A DNA stretch of 64,000 bases, from positions 541,726 through 605,725 of the forward strand of contig CM007316.1 of NCBI GenBank assembly GCA_000333855.2. The letters are read 5' to 3'. The position numbers and the translations under genes are program-made. Source of the stretch: Endotrypanum monterogeii. Its lineage: Eukaryota; Euglenozoa; Kinetoplastea; Trypanosomatida; Trypanosomatidae. Within the stretch, counting starts at the first letter, position 1. Every line of letters starts with the position of its first letter. Under the pieces are notes generated by a model. That model had not been told where the DNA came from. It ran no database searches and was given only the letters and a program-made list of their open reading frames with translations. Shown here piece by piece: positions 1-9,269 of the stretch.

Positions 1-731
1 CGTGCAAAAGGCCCCGCATTCGGATAAAAATGGGAAAAGACAAAAAAGTTTATTGAGGACCAAGGTGGTCATGGTGTTTGTAGTCGTACACAAAGTGGGA
101 CAGGGCACGGAGGAAAGAATAAGGGGAAGGGGGGGGGGAGGGCAGTACAAACGGTGTTGGAGGCGTTCAGAAGAGCAGACGATGAAAAAAAGAAGTGCCA
201 GCTAATGCGATTGATGTCAGTTGAGATTCCTGTGCACTGCAAACTAGTCTAATGCTCAATCCTACTCAAGAGAAGATCGGCAGAAGAAAACAAGTAGCCT
301 CCAGAGAGAAAAAAAGGAGACGAAGTGATGCCCCTGAGAAACGCGCAACAGTCCACGGTGTTGCCGAGGGAGACCAGCTTCGCCACCCCTCACACTTCCT
401 TACCCTCCCCCCCCCAACCACACACACACACAGAACCCTCTTGACAGGGCCCTCCTCCATCATCCCGAAGGACATTCCCGTGTATGTGACGCATCGCAGT
501 TTATCCCAATACTTTTGGGTAGTTTTCATTTCTTGAGCACAAGAACAGTGCAAGAAACACGAAAAAAAAAATCACACACACACACACACACATACGTATA
601 CGATATCGATGTCATGGCACACACAAAAAAAGAGAAAAATAAACAAGGCCCGATAGCACCATTGTCAGCATCTTCTCTGTGGCCTTAGCAGAGAGCGTGT
701 GGGGTTCGGAAGGGTTGGTCCGTCATACTTC
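1..731. other. Spacer downstream of the cyclase-like gene
   Basis: No convincing gene. On the minus strand this is the 3' flank of the cyclase-like gene and probably the start of the next spacer. It holds a (CA)n tract at 573-592, a CACA-rich stretch near 418-432 and several A and G runs. Short reading frames here are low complexity and resemble nothing I know. Confidence 0.6.
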
Positions 732-1940
732 TTACTCGGGAAAAAAGATCACGGAGCATCCACGAGCATCGTCGTAGTTTTGCGTAACGTTGAAAACAGT
801 CAGCATTGCCCCCGAGGCCCATCCTCGTTGACGGGTCCCTGATGGGATCTCCAGGAAAGGGAAAAGGCGTCTAAAGGATAAATTCTCAAGCATCGCTATG
901 CCTTCCTGTAAAAAGGCGATGTGATTATTATTCTCCCAGAGCGGATCGACAGAGGGACTATCGATGCCCACCAGCAGTAAATGAGGAAAGGCAGCACGCA
1001 GGTACTGTACCGCGGAGGGGCTCATATACGCGAACGACTTCAGCAAAGAGGAGGACCTTGCAGCAAGGCTACCGTTGACTCCTACAACAGTCATCTCTGT
1101 TGGCGACAGAGGTTCCAGTGGTAAGAGTCCGAAAGTCGCTTGTACCGATTTCTCCGTAATATGTTTGCCTGCGCTGCATAGTTCTCTCGAGTGTTGGGTG
1201 ACGAGCAGCAGACGCCAAATGGGGCGGGAGCCGTTGCGCAGCAGGTCAGGAAGCTTCGCCCGAGCTGCTTTCAGGACTCGCTCGGTAATGATCGGAGGAA
1301 AATTTGGGGACGCTGTCTGCTGATACTCACGCAGCTCTGCAGTGATGTCCAGCACAATGGCTTCACCAGTGTAGTGTGCGTCGTCAAAGTTCCGGTGCAA
1401 GACGCTACGGCAGAAGTGGTGTGGTCCATCGGCATGTGTCCCGGCATGCGAGTTCGTCATTGATAATAGATGGCTGGCCACGTAGCATGGACGATCTGGA
1501 TTCTTGGACAAATCCTCATACTGTGAGACGCGCTGCACGGTGGGATAGCGCCCTCGAAGAAATCGAAGTAGCATGACGGATGCGACGCAAATCGCTATGA
1601 GACGTCTTACTCGAAACGTCCAGCGCCGCAGCAATTGCTTCAGCTCAACGACTAGGTCGTAGTTCTGGAATGTGAAGAGCAGGGTCACAAGAGCACCAAA
1701 CGCTGCACTGGTCATTGCTGTTACGGTAATCGACGGTATGTGAACAAGTTCAGTCAGAATATCGCTGCTGTGGAGCACATGAAATCGAGAAAGCGGTGGC
1801 ACAGCGACACGCATTTCTTCGAGCGGCATGGTGAGATCAATGCCGCCAGCGAGATTTACAGGTGCACATTGCTTCGCCTCCTTTTTCCATCCCAGGAGCG
1901 TTGGAGTGGTTTCGACCGCCTCGGTCAACCCTGCAATCAT
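732..1940 (-). CDS. Cyclase/kynurenine-formamidase-like membrane protein
   Basis: A 402-residue protein. It carries the metal-binding signature of the putative cyclase family (Pfam Cyclase; KynB arylformamidases): HAGTHAD at residues 165-171 (HxGTHxD). Other family-like elements are an early IDLTMPL strand (34-40), a GIDSPSVD motif (325-332) and HIAFLQEG...LENL (340-354). Known members bind zinc or manganese and hydrolyse formamide or cyclic amide bonds; the substrate here is unknown. Unusually, about 120 residues separate the first strand from the metal motif, and this stretch holds two hydrophobic segments (about 70-92 and 112-128) that could be membrane helices. The frame stays open to 2075, but the extra 45 codons cross a T9CT5 pyrimidine tract followed by AG at 1959-1963, so the ATG at 1938-1940 is preferred. 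Family call fairly sure; activity is inference. Confidence 0.8.
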   Translation of the reverse strand: MIAGLTEAVETTPTLLGWKKEAKQCAPVNLAGGIDLTMPLEEMRVAVPPLSRFHVLHSSDILTELVHIPSITVTAMTSAAFGALVTLLFTFQNYDLVVELKQLLRRWTFRVRRLIAICVASVMLLRFLRGRYPTVQRVSQYEDLSKNPDRPCYVASHLLSMTNSHAGTHADGPHHFCRSVLHRNFDDAHYTGEAIVLDITAELREYQQTASPNFPPIITERVLKAARAKLPDLLRNGSRPIWRLLLVTQHSRELCSAGKHITEKSVQATFGLLPLEPLSPTEMTVVGVNGSLAARSSSLLKSFAYMSPSAVQYLRAAFPHLLLVGIDSPSVDPLWENNNHIAFLQEGIAMLENLSFRRLFPFLEIPSGTRQRGWASGAMLTVFNVTQNYDDARGCSVIFFPE

Positions 1941-1958
1941 TAGAATAGAAAATAAAAT

Positions 1959-1979
1959 CTCCTCAAAAAGAAAAAAAAA
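1959..1979 (-). promoter_or_regulatory. Putative trans-splice acceptor for the cyclase-like gene
   Basis: Read on the minus strand, a 15-base tract (T9, C, T5; 1979-1965) is followed at once by two AG dinucleotides (1963-1962 and 1960-1959). The first ATG after them is at 1940, giving a 5' untranslated region of about 20 bases. This decides the start chosen for the gene. Confidence 0.55.
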
Positions 1980-2568
1980 TGTCGTGTTGAAACGCTTTTC
2001 GTGACATCGTAAAGACAAGCAAAGCAGCAAAGAAGACAGAACATCATACATTTTCGTTGACAGCACATATTTCAAACAATCATGTACGTGTACCTAACTC
2101 ACAGAAGCAGGGGGATGTGCAAGCCCTAAAAAACCGTAGCCCCTAGACACACATACACAAAGTCGCTTCATGCCACATAAAGCACGATACGAGAAAGGAA
2201 ACAGGCGATACGGAGGACAGTGAATGCTGAGTAGAGATCAGAGGTGCCGTTTGATTAACCGACGATCGAGCCTCCCGTGGTTTGGTGAAGAGATCAGAGC
2301 TGAAGGGGCAATTGTTTTTTTTTCGGAGGGCGGGCTTAAAACAGACGCCATCTTCGATCGACAGCAGAGAAAAAAAAAAAGCAAAGGAAATGAAAGCACC
2401 GCTGTGAAACGGAAGTTGGGAATCCTGCAAAAAATGTCCATTTCATTGAAAACCGCCTAAGTTGACTACACAAATGAATTGGACTAAAAACCGCCTACAA
2501 CAAAATCATGAGGAGATTCGCACACATGCGTGCGCACGCAATCGAGCGTGTTGAACGGCTAACGAATA
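1980..2568. other. Spacer between cyclase-like and PPR-like genes
   Basis: No gene seen. It holds a T9 run (2314-2322) and an A10 run near 2370 on the plus strand, plus purine-rich patches that would be pyrimidine-rich in the transcript. No (TA)n tract of note. Confidence 0.5.
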
Positions 2569-4644
2569 TCACCTCGGGTACCATTCAATATTACTGTGAT
2601 GCTGGAGGACCCAGAACGCCTTGGATACTTTTTTGTGATGGGCTGCGCATTCGATGAAATCTAGGATGCCCTGCTCAGAGCACGAATCACCGACACGATG
2701 CATTGTTGTGAGCACACGTTCTGCTGCTTCGAATCCGCTGTGGCGACTGACGCCGAGGACAAGGTCGTAGGTTGACGAGCCAAGAGCAAGACCCTTTGCA
2801 TGCGCACGCTCCACCCAGAAAAGTGCACTGGACCACTTTCCCGCGCGTACACACGACTCGATGCACAGTTTTGCCTCTGCTTCCGTCATGAGTGAACGCT
2901 GATTGCTGAGGTAAATAGCCATTGCGTTAGCTGCCGTTGCCCATTGACCTTGGCGTGCAACATGTGCTGCAATAGGGGTTACAATATTGAAGCACTTACG
3001 CCGAAGCATCACGGAGAGAAACTGGGTTGCAAGTCCCCACGAAGCATGTTGCTCGGTGATGGTGCGTGCGAGAACGGTCGAATCCAGATTGGATTGGAGG
3101 GGCATATGTTGGAGGAAGTGATCCAGAGAAGCCATCCGCCCACTTGCCAAAAGCTTCAGTTTAGAGCCTACAGCAGCGGTGCGTGCTGAGTGTGGCGTCG
3201 GAGCCGAAACGTGTTTCGGAGCATCTGTGGACTGGATCCTGCCGGCCACTCTTTTTCCGACATCAGTGCACTCCGTGCAGAGTTTCAGAATCGTGTTCAT
3301 GTTCATCGCGGAAGGTCGCAGCTGGTACAGGTGAAGAGCCAGATCGACTACATCTACAAAACCACCACCAGCGCGTTGTTCCTTCTTCTGGGATAGCACC
3401 CATTCTTTGACGGCGCGCATGACTGTTGGGCAGGGCTCACTTTTGGTGATGTTGTCGAGATATTTCCAGGCAAGTTCTTGACCCTCGCGGCAACTGAGAC
3501 ACTTGAGTAGTACATCCGGGGCGGACTGCGGGTCGTTGGCCACCATATCCTCCACGTACGCACCCGCGTTTTCGGGGTCGTGCGCCACGACCAGTGGAAT
3601 AATAACGTGATACAGGTAGTGTAGCTTGGGTAGTGTCGGTGTTGCCACAAGACCGGTTTCTCGGAGAAGCGAGGAGGAGGCCAACACGCGTCGAAGCGTG
3701 AGTTGTGAGGCTGCTTGCTGTCGGCGCTGCGTCTCCATGTAGTCGTGGTACAGCTTAATTGCGTGTTTGTAGTCAAAACGGGCGGCAGTGGTGAGGCAAC
3801 AGGCGTACACTGTTGGGGTCCATTGCGGCTTGAACGGCTCCAGTAAGTGACAGAGATCGAGGCTCAGCTGCTCATCGTTTCTGGACGTGTGGAAAAGGGC
3901 AAGTAATATTTCATCCGAGAGCAACATATCTTCACCAAACCGGAAGTAATAGATCAGGGCCACGTCCGGGTGAGAGGTGTTCAGCAGCGTCCGAATTGCG
4001 CACTCAACATTGTGCTGGTTGAGATAGCGCAGTTGTTGCTCTGCCTCCTCGATACCGTAGCTAACATGAATCACGGCCTCCCACATCGACTCACGCTCCA
4101 TCTTCGAAAAGAGCGCTTGCACCTCCGCCACTGAGTAGCGCGAAATGCGCTCCGTCACCTCCTCCTCGGACAGGTAAGCCAAAGTGGAGACATGAGGACG
4201 GCGTTTGTGCTGGTTATAGTGACGGTGTGGAACTTGTGGCACTTGGTAGACGATCGAGGTATCACTCAATCGCGTGTAAATGCTTTCCTCCACAAGAAGG
4301 GGTGTAGAAGAAGAGAGAGATCCTGCACCACACTCGTCAACGGCGTTCATCGATGAAGAAGCCTCAGTAGAGGTCCGCGAAGCCACTTGACCCATACGCT
4401 CCTGTAAGGAGTGCAGGTGGATTTCTTCAGCTTCCAGATTAAAGCCCCTGAGCAGTAGTGTGGGGGTGTTGCCTTGTGCAGCTCCGGCTGCTGCAGCATG
4501 ACGCGCTGCCTTTTGGTGGTCATTTGTCAAGACCTTGACAGCTGTGTAGACGCCGGACTCCACCACATCAGCGCGCTTCACCCAGAGCAGCGCTGTGGTC
4601 GAAGCCAACAAAAAAAGAATGTCATCGACCCCGAAAAAAGGCAT
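2569..4644 (-). CDS. Helical-repeat protein, PPR-like
   Basis: A 691-residue protein rich in helix-forming segments. The last 150 residues resemble pentatricopeptide repeats: successive helix pairs with phrases such as CVRAGKWSSALFWVERAHAKG, STYDLVLGVSRHSGFEAAERVL and KKVSKAFWVLQHH. An earlier helical stretch (about 180-420) includes STLAYLSEEEVTERISRYSV and AARFDYKHAIKLYHDYMETQ. The first 20 residues are hydrophobic (DDILFLLASTTALLW) and could be a signal anchor or mitochondrial presequence; a basic, alanine-rich stretch follows. In kinetoplastids, PPR proteins mostly act on mitochondrial RNA or in the mitoribosome, so such a role is plausible but inferred. A general TPR-like scaffold is the alternative. 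The frame is continuous; the only in-frame choice near the start is the ATG at 4642-4644. Confidence 0.7.
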   Translation of the reverse strand: MPFFGVDDILFLLASTTALLWVKRADVVESGVYTAVKVLTNDHQKAARHAAAAGAAQGNTPTLLLRGFNLEAEEIHLHSLQERMGQVASRTSTEASSSMNAVDECGAGSLSSSTPLLVEESIYTRLSDTSIVYQVPQVPHRHYNQHKRRPHVSTLAYLSEEEVTERISRYSVAEVQALFSKMERESMWEAVIHVSYGIEEAEQQLRYLNQHNVECAIRTLLNTSHPDVALIYYFRFGEDMLLSDEILLALFHTSRNDEQLSLDLCHLLEPFKPQWTPTVYACCLTTAARFDYKHAIKLYHDYMETQRRQQAASQLTLRRVLASSSLLRETGLVATPTLPKLHYLYHVIIPLVVAHDPENAGAYVEDMVANDPQSAPDVLLKCLSCREGQELAWKYLDNITKSEPCPTVMRAVKEWVLSQKKEQRAGGGFVDVVDLALHLYQLRPSAMNMNTILKLCTECTDVGKRVAGRIQSTDAPKHVSAPTPHSARTAAVGSKLKLLASGRMASLDHFLQHMPLQSNLDSTVLARTITEQHASWGLATQFLSVMLRRKCFNIVTPIAAHVARQGQWATAANAMAIYLSNQRSLMTEAEAKLCIESCVRAGKWSSALFWVERAHAKGLALGSSTYDLVLGVSRHSGFEAAERVLTTMHRVGDSCSEQGILDFIECAAHHKKVSKAFWVLQHHSNIEWYPR

Positions 4645-5684
4645 TGCATTTAGGATGAGTGAGTTGCTCGCGCAACTTACCTTTCCGTAGTTCCGGTGAG
4701 CAAGAAGTGCAGAAACGGGTACGCGCGGGGCGGATACACAGAAACGCTCAACAGTCTCTCACGGTCCCGCGCTGCCGCCACCGCGACAGAGCGGGGGATA
4801 TATATACGAGTGGGAAATACCCCTAAATAGTTGTGAAGGTTGTATGTGTGTGTGCGTGTGTTTGTGTATGGGTGCAGGGGGAGACAGGAGGCAAGGTAGC
4901 AGAGAGGACGCAGAAATCCCCGAAACGTCGAGAAGAGTAGGGTGTAAGCATCACAAAAAAAAACAATGACTGATGCTTATCGGGACACTTCGCGTAGAAT
5001 CTCTTTGACCCTATGGTTAACGTGAAGTGCGGAGTATATATATTATAACGACGACACAGACACAAAGACAAGAAAGATGCCATGACCTTGTCCTACATGA
5101 AGCAGATATAAATACCCAATGGAGGAATAAATTCGTCCGAGCTGAGAACCAAGAAAATCTCTCTATAGAACCAAGGCAGTTGCCGTTGGATGTGTCAAAA
5201 AGTAGCCTTCGGTCACGGCTCCGCTGCCTTCATGATACCTCAGCAGCTTCTTCCTGATCCCTTAACAATGGCAAGTCAAATCTTTGCACACACCGACAAA
5301 TAGAAACAGACATACACCCCAGCACGAACACACACAGTAATTTCTAGCCATTTGGTGTGAAAAGAAACCAGCGATCAAAAAAAAAAAAGGAGCCAGTGGG
5401 GCATAAGGGAGGTAGAGCGACAGCCACGTACAACAAAGGGGTATGAGGTTGCAGAAGACAAAGGCCCATTACAGGCTTCCCTTATGACATAAAGATGCAC
5501 CATGGAAGTACAGAGAAACAAAAAAGAGGTGAGAGCGAGTGAACAACAAAAAAAAAGCGGAATACTAACCCCCCCCTGACACCCAACCGCAGCACACACA
5601 CACAGACACACACGCCGAGAGAAAGAGAGAGGCGGTCTTTCTAACTGTGCACCTTTTTTGATATTGTGTGCATAAACTCCTCTT
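4645..5684. other. Spacer with GT and TA microsatellites
   Basis: About 1 kb with no gene seen. It has a short TA run at 4799-4808, a GT-rich tract near 4842-4868, a TATA stretch near 5034-5044, a run of 12 A at 5377-5388 and CA repeats near 5590-5615. It lies upstream of the PPR-like gene and downstream of the B-box gene in the direction of transcription. Confidence 0.5.
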
Positions 5685-8600
5685 TCAGTACACAAAATGT
5701 GGGATCTCAACCATGCGAACTGTTCCTATAAGCCCACCGAAGGTCGCCTGGGGGTACGACGGACGGTTGGCGTTCCACTGCGGCACCTCATCAGAGTCCA
5801 GCTGCCTTCCACGTGCGTCGTGCACTCTAAGCTTTGCATGACCGCTGCCGGCGTTCACTACAACCCGCAGGTACAGTACTTGATCCTTCATAGAGGTCGG
5901 CACAATCCATAGATGAGAAAGGTCATTGGTACTGCCCTGCTCCCAGGCTTCAATCGTGCTTCCGACACCGACGCCGAGGCCGACCCAGTCGCCGGGGTCC
6001 TCCACGCGAATGGCCCACTGCACGTAGCGTGGAGATCTGCGCTTCATATTGGATGTGCCAAAGGCGCAGAGAAGGTCCTGAAGGGGAAAATCAAACATAG
6101 AAGTTCCCGTGCTGTTCGGCACAGAAAGTGCGTCGGTAGAATACTCCGCCGGTGCTGCATCCCCAATAGTGGATCGCCTATTGAATGATGCGTAGGTGTT
6201 CATCCTCTTTTCCTGACTTTCGACGTGTCCAGCTGAGTGAGGATGACGTGCGGCCGTAGAGGACAACAATGAAACGCTCCTGTGCAGTGGAAAGTGGTTG
6301 ACATTAGGGCTCGCCGAGTGCGATAACTTAGGAGACGCAGCAGCAGCAGAACCTTTCCGAGTCGACCTCCGACGACCGCCGTTGGAGATGCTCAACGGGT
6401 TTTCCAAAGTCCGTTGACTTTTGAATAGCGTCGGGTTGGATCGTATCCTGTGGGGTGAGGTGGCAGCAGAAGGGCCCTCTTCATGAGCCTCAGTCCCTCC
6501 GCTTCCGGAAGTGGAAACCTGCGGAGACAGCCGCAGCACTTGTGTCATGATACCTTCCAAATTTGGTACAAGGCCCATGCTCATCGGAGGCAGCTGTAGC
6601 GAGGCACGCGTGAAGCGTGACGGAAGGTCGGTTCCGGCGCTAAGGCTCTCCGCGATGGTGGCAATTTGCATAGAGAAGAGCGACTTTGTCGGCTCCGTGC
6701 GGAGGTGATCGCTGGAGGCGCGCAGCAATTGTATTCTCTCATCCGTAATGAGGATCTCGCGCGCGACGTTTGTTTGCGCGTAGGCAAATTCTGCTTCGCA
6801 CGCTTCAATGTACTCTTTTTTTTTTGCTTCCAGAGCACCGATAAGCAAATCAAACTGGTTTCTAATTGCATCCTTTTTATTTTCACACAGTTCTCCGACT
6901 CGCTGGTGCTGATCGACCCACCGCTTCGAGGACTGCTGCGCCTCGTCCAGTTGGACACACACTGTCTCCTGGATAGTGCGGCGTGAGTCAGCGTTGCCAA
7001 GCACATCGGGTATAACAACAAAATTCGTCATTGGAATACCGTTGCGGGATGCACAGAGAGCACAAACAAGCTCCTTGGAGTATGGATCAAAAAGCTGAAG
7101 CTCGCGCTTGTGCACAGGGCACTGGGGTTCCGACTGGGGTGAGGAGTAAGGAACCCAGAGTACGCTCAAAGACGCGATGGGTAGCACGTAGCGCTGTGGG
7201 TCTCGAAAAAGAATCGCCGAGTTACTCAGCATAAAGCAGCTGTTGAAGGTTGGGTTGCTTTCCAGCAAGCGCCGCGCGTCCAGCTCCGTGTCGGCAAAAA
7301 GCATGTTCCCAGGGGCGGCCTCATAGAGAATGATGGGCGTGCTCACAAAGCCCTCTGCCAGATGCTCGGCGCCAGGGATAGTCGTCTGCTTGTCCCCATC
7401 AGTGTCTCGAAGACGTAGCTGAGGATAAAAGTACGGGTTCGGCATCACACCTTTCGTGGCGACATAGATGGAGTTGCTCCCGCGCAGTCCACTAGTCGAG
7501 AATCGATCTGCCTTGAATGGACGGATGCGACTGATCCTATGAACTTTGCCGTAGTACTGCTGGGGACAGAGCATGGACAAAAAGTTCTCTGCAATTCGAG
7601 CACGCAAGGTGGAGGTGAGCGCTTGGTCTGTGAAAGCCGCTTCGGTGAGCGACTGGCCACCAAGAAGCTCGTCCGAGGTGTTTTGAAGGTCTTTTTTTTT
7701 TTCGCTCGATGCGTTTCGGTGTGATGGTGTGCGGCGACGCGTCTCATCCACGGGCACCGGGGAGTCACTCGGATCAGCCTCAAGCATTTTCAAGGATTGT
7801 AGAGACTCGGACCGCCTTGAAACAGCCTCCCTGGGTTCGCTAGAGCGAGGCCTGTGATGTCGACGTCGGTGCTTTCGCTTCCTCCTCTCCTTTTCCGAAG
7901 CCTCACCTTCGCGATCTATGTCGTCGTGGGACGATGTACGATGACCCCTTCGCTTTTTTTTTGTAGATTTCGATTCTCTGCTGCCTGCTGGGTAGTGTTC
8001 CTGCGGAGTCTTCGTCGATGACGTTGGTGGAGCAGCCCCTGCGGCCGAGGATGAAGACGTGGAGGATCTCAGAGGAGCTGCTCCATCGCGGCTCTCAGTC
8101 GTTTTCCCTGGAGGAGCCACTGTGGCGTCGTCAGCGTCTTTTCGGGAAGAGGGCGAGGACGACGAGGTTTTTGGGAGTTTCTCTGTTACCGTGCTGGCAC
8201 GTGGCGCCTGTAGCGGAGTCAGCGGCGTCGCCACCTCAAATTCGATCTCGTCACTACTAGAGTCGCCGAGACTTGGCTCCTTAGCGATAGTAGACTTTTT
8301 GCTCTCGTGCTTCAGCCCATCGAGATGTCTCATGGTCGGGTGCACCTTCGATTTCAACGTTCGCTGCGAATGATCTGGGAACTCATCGACCAGAGCCCCA
8401 TCAGCGGTGACGATCGTACCACCGGGTCGCAGGGGGATCGGCTTGGGTAATTGCTGATTCGGCGCTGACAATGACTTGGAACCTAACGAGAAGCTCTCGT
8501 TGTGCAAAGGGATCAGTGGTGTCGTGCTGCGCGACGTCACCGCGGCGTGTGATCCTCCCGCGTTTGACTCAGCCATCGACTTGGCATGCATCTTGGTCAA

Positions 8601-9269
8601 CATCACCGGTGGGGAGGGACTAGGGTGCATTGGTGGTGACTTGGTCACGATCTTGACGGGTGACCGGCCAGGGGGCGGAGTTACAAGTACTTTGACACCG
8701 TTTGGCAACATACGGAAGATCGAGAGATTTGTAGGAGATGCGGGCTGCGGATGGAGCATCGAAGGGCTCCTCGCTCCGTGTCTCGCCGCATCTGGTGATA
8801 TTGCCCCTAACCCTCGAGGCGGTGGGCCATTCACCAGCTTCACCCCTGGCGGCAACCCCTTCATTTGAGTTTCCTCCATCACTACGGGTTGCATCAATTT
8901 GTTGCCGTTCCAGTTGGAAGGTGGAGTGGCATGCACCGCTTTCATACCTGGTGGGGGCGGGCCGGTAATGATTTTAACCCCGGGGGGTGATTTCCCCATC
9001 AACCTCACTCCCAGTGGCGGTGAAGGGGACCTCGCTCGGGCTGACGAGGCAGAGCCACGGCGAGAAACGGCAAGCGAGCCGCCGCCTTTGGCAATGACCT
9101 TCATGACGCTATTTGGTGGTGGTCCCTTGATGATCTTTGCACCAGGTGGCAGGGGTCCCTTCACAGCCACCATTGCTGGCGACCCACCGGGCATCGGCAT
9201 CTTCTTGGGACCTATCGCGACCGTATCTGAAAATGCGACCGCCGCGTCAGTCTGCGCTGTAGAGGGCAT
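5685..9269 (-). CDS. B-box/coiled-coil protein with proline-rich repeats and SPRY-like C-terminus
   Basis: A 1194-residue protein from the preferred start. The N-terminal 200 residues hold about four degenerate repeats of the type LPPGVKLVNGPPP (also SPPGVKIITGPPP and LPPGAKIIKGPPP). A Ser/Pro-rich stretch follows, then a strongly basic region (KKKRRGHRTSSH, RRKRKHRRRHHRPR) that could be a nuclear signal or RNA contact. Near residue 714 is a B-box-like motif (CPVHKRELQLF...ELVCALCA) that keeps CxxH and CxxC but lacks the central Cys and the later His pair. Next is a coiled-coil stretch (about 760-850). The last 120 residues (VQWAIRVEDPGDWVGLGVGV onward) read like a SPRY/B30.2-type beta sandwich. 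The order recalls TRIM proteins, but no RING is visible. The frame extends to 9515 through pyrimidine-rich 5' sequence, so the ATG at 9267-9269 is preferred. Function unknown. Confidence 0.8.
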   Translation of the reverse strand: MPSTAQTDAAVAFSDTVAIGPKKMPMPGGSPAMVAVKGPLPPGAKIIKGPPPNSVMKVIAKGGGSLAVSRRGSASSARARSPSPPLGVRLMGKSPPGVKIITGPPPPGMKAVHATPPSNWNGNKLMQPVVMEETQMKGLPPGVKLVNGPPPRGLGAISPDAARHGARSPSMLHPQPASPTNLSIFRMLPNGVKVLVTPPPGRSPVKIVTKSPPMHPSPSPPVMLTKMHAKSMAESNAGGSHAAVTSRSTTPLIPLHNESFSLGSKSLSAPNQQLPKPIPLRPGGTIVTADGALVDEFPDHSQRTLKSKVHPTMRHLDGLKHESKKSTIAKEPSLGDSSSDEIEFEVATPLTPLQAPRASTVTEKLPKTSSSSPSSRKDADDATVAPPGKTTESRDGAAPLRSSTSSSSAAGAAPPTSSTKTPQEHYPAGSRESKSTKKKRRGHRTSSHDDIDREGEASEKERRKRKHRRRHHRPRSSEPREAVSRRSESLQSLKMLEADPSDSPVPVDETRRRTPSHRNASSEKKKDLQNTSDELLGGQSLTEAAFTDQALTSTLRARIAENFLSMLCPQQYYGKVHRISRIRPFKADRFSTSGLRGSNSIYVATKGVMPNPYFYPQLRLRDTDGDKQTTIPGAEHLAEGFVSTPIILYEAAPGNMLFADTELDARRLLESNPTFNSCFMLSNSAILFRDPQRYVLPIASLSVLWVPYSSPQSEPQCPVHKRELQLFDPYSKELVCALCASRNGIPMTNFVVIPDVLGNADSRRTIQETVCVQLDEAQQSSKRWVDQHQRVGELCENKKDAIRNQFDLLIGALEAKKKEYIEACEAEFAYAQTNVAREILITDERIQLLRASSDHLRTEPTKSLFSMQIATIAESLSAGTDLPSRFTRASLQLPPMSMGLVPNLEGIMTQVLRLSPQVSTSGSGGTEAHEEGPSAATSPHRIRSNPTLFKSQRTLENPLSISNGGRRRSTRKGSAAAASPKLSHSASPNVNHFPLHRSVSLLSSTAARHPHSAGHVESQEKRMNTYASFNRRSTIGDAAPAEYSTDALSVPNSTGTSMFDFPLQDLLCAFGTSNMKRRSPRYVQWAIRVEDPGDWVGLGVGVGSTIEAWEQGSTNDLSHLWIVPTSMKDQVLYLRVVVNAGSGHAKLRVHDARGRQLDSDEVPQWNANRPSYPQATFGGLIGTVRMVEIPHFVY

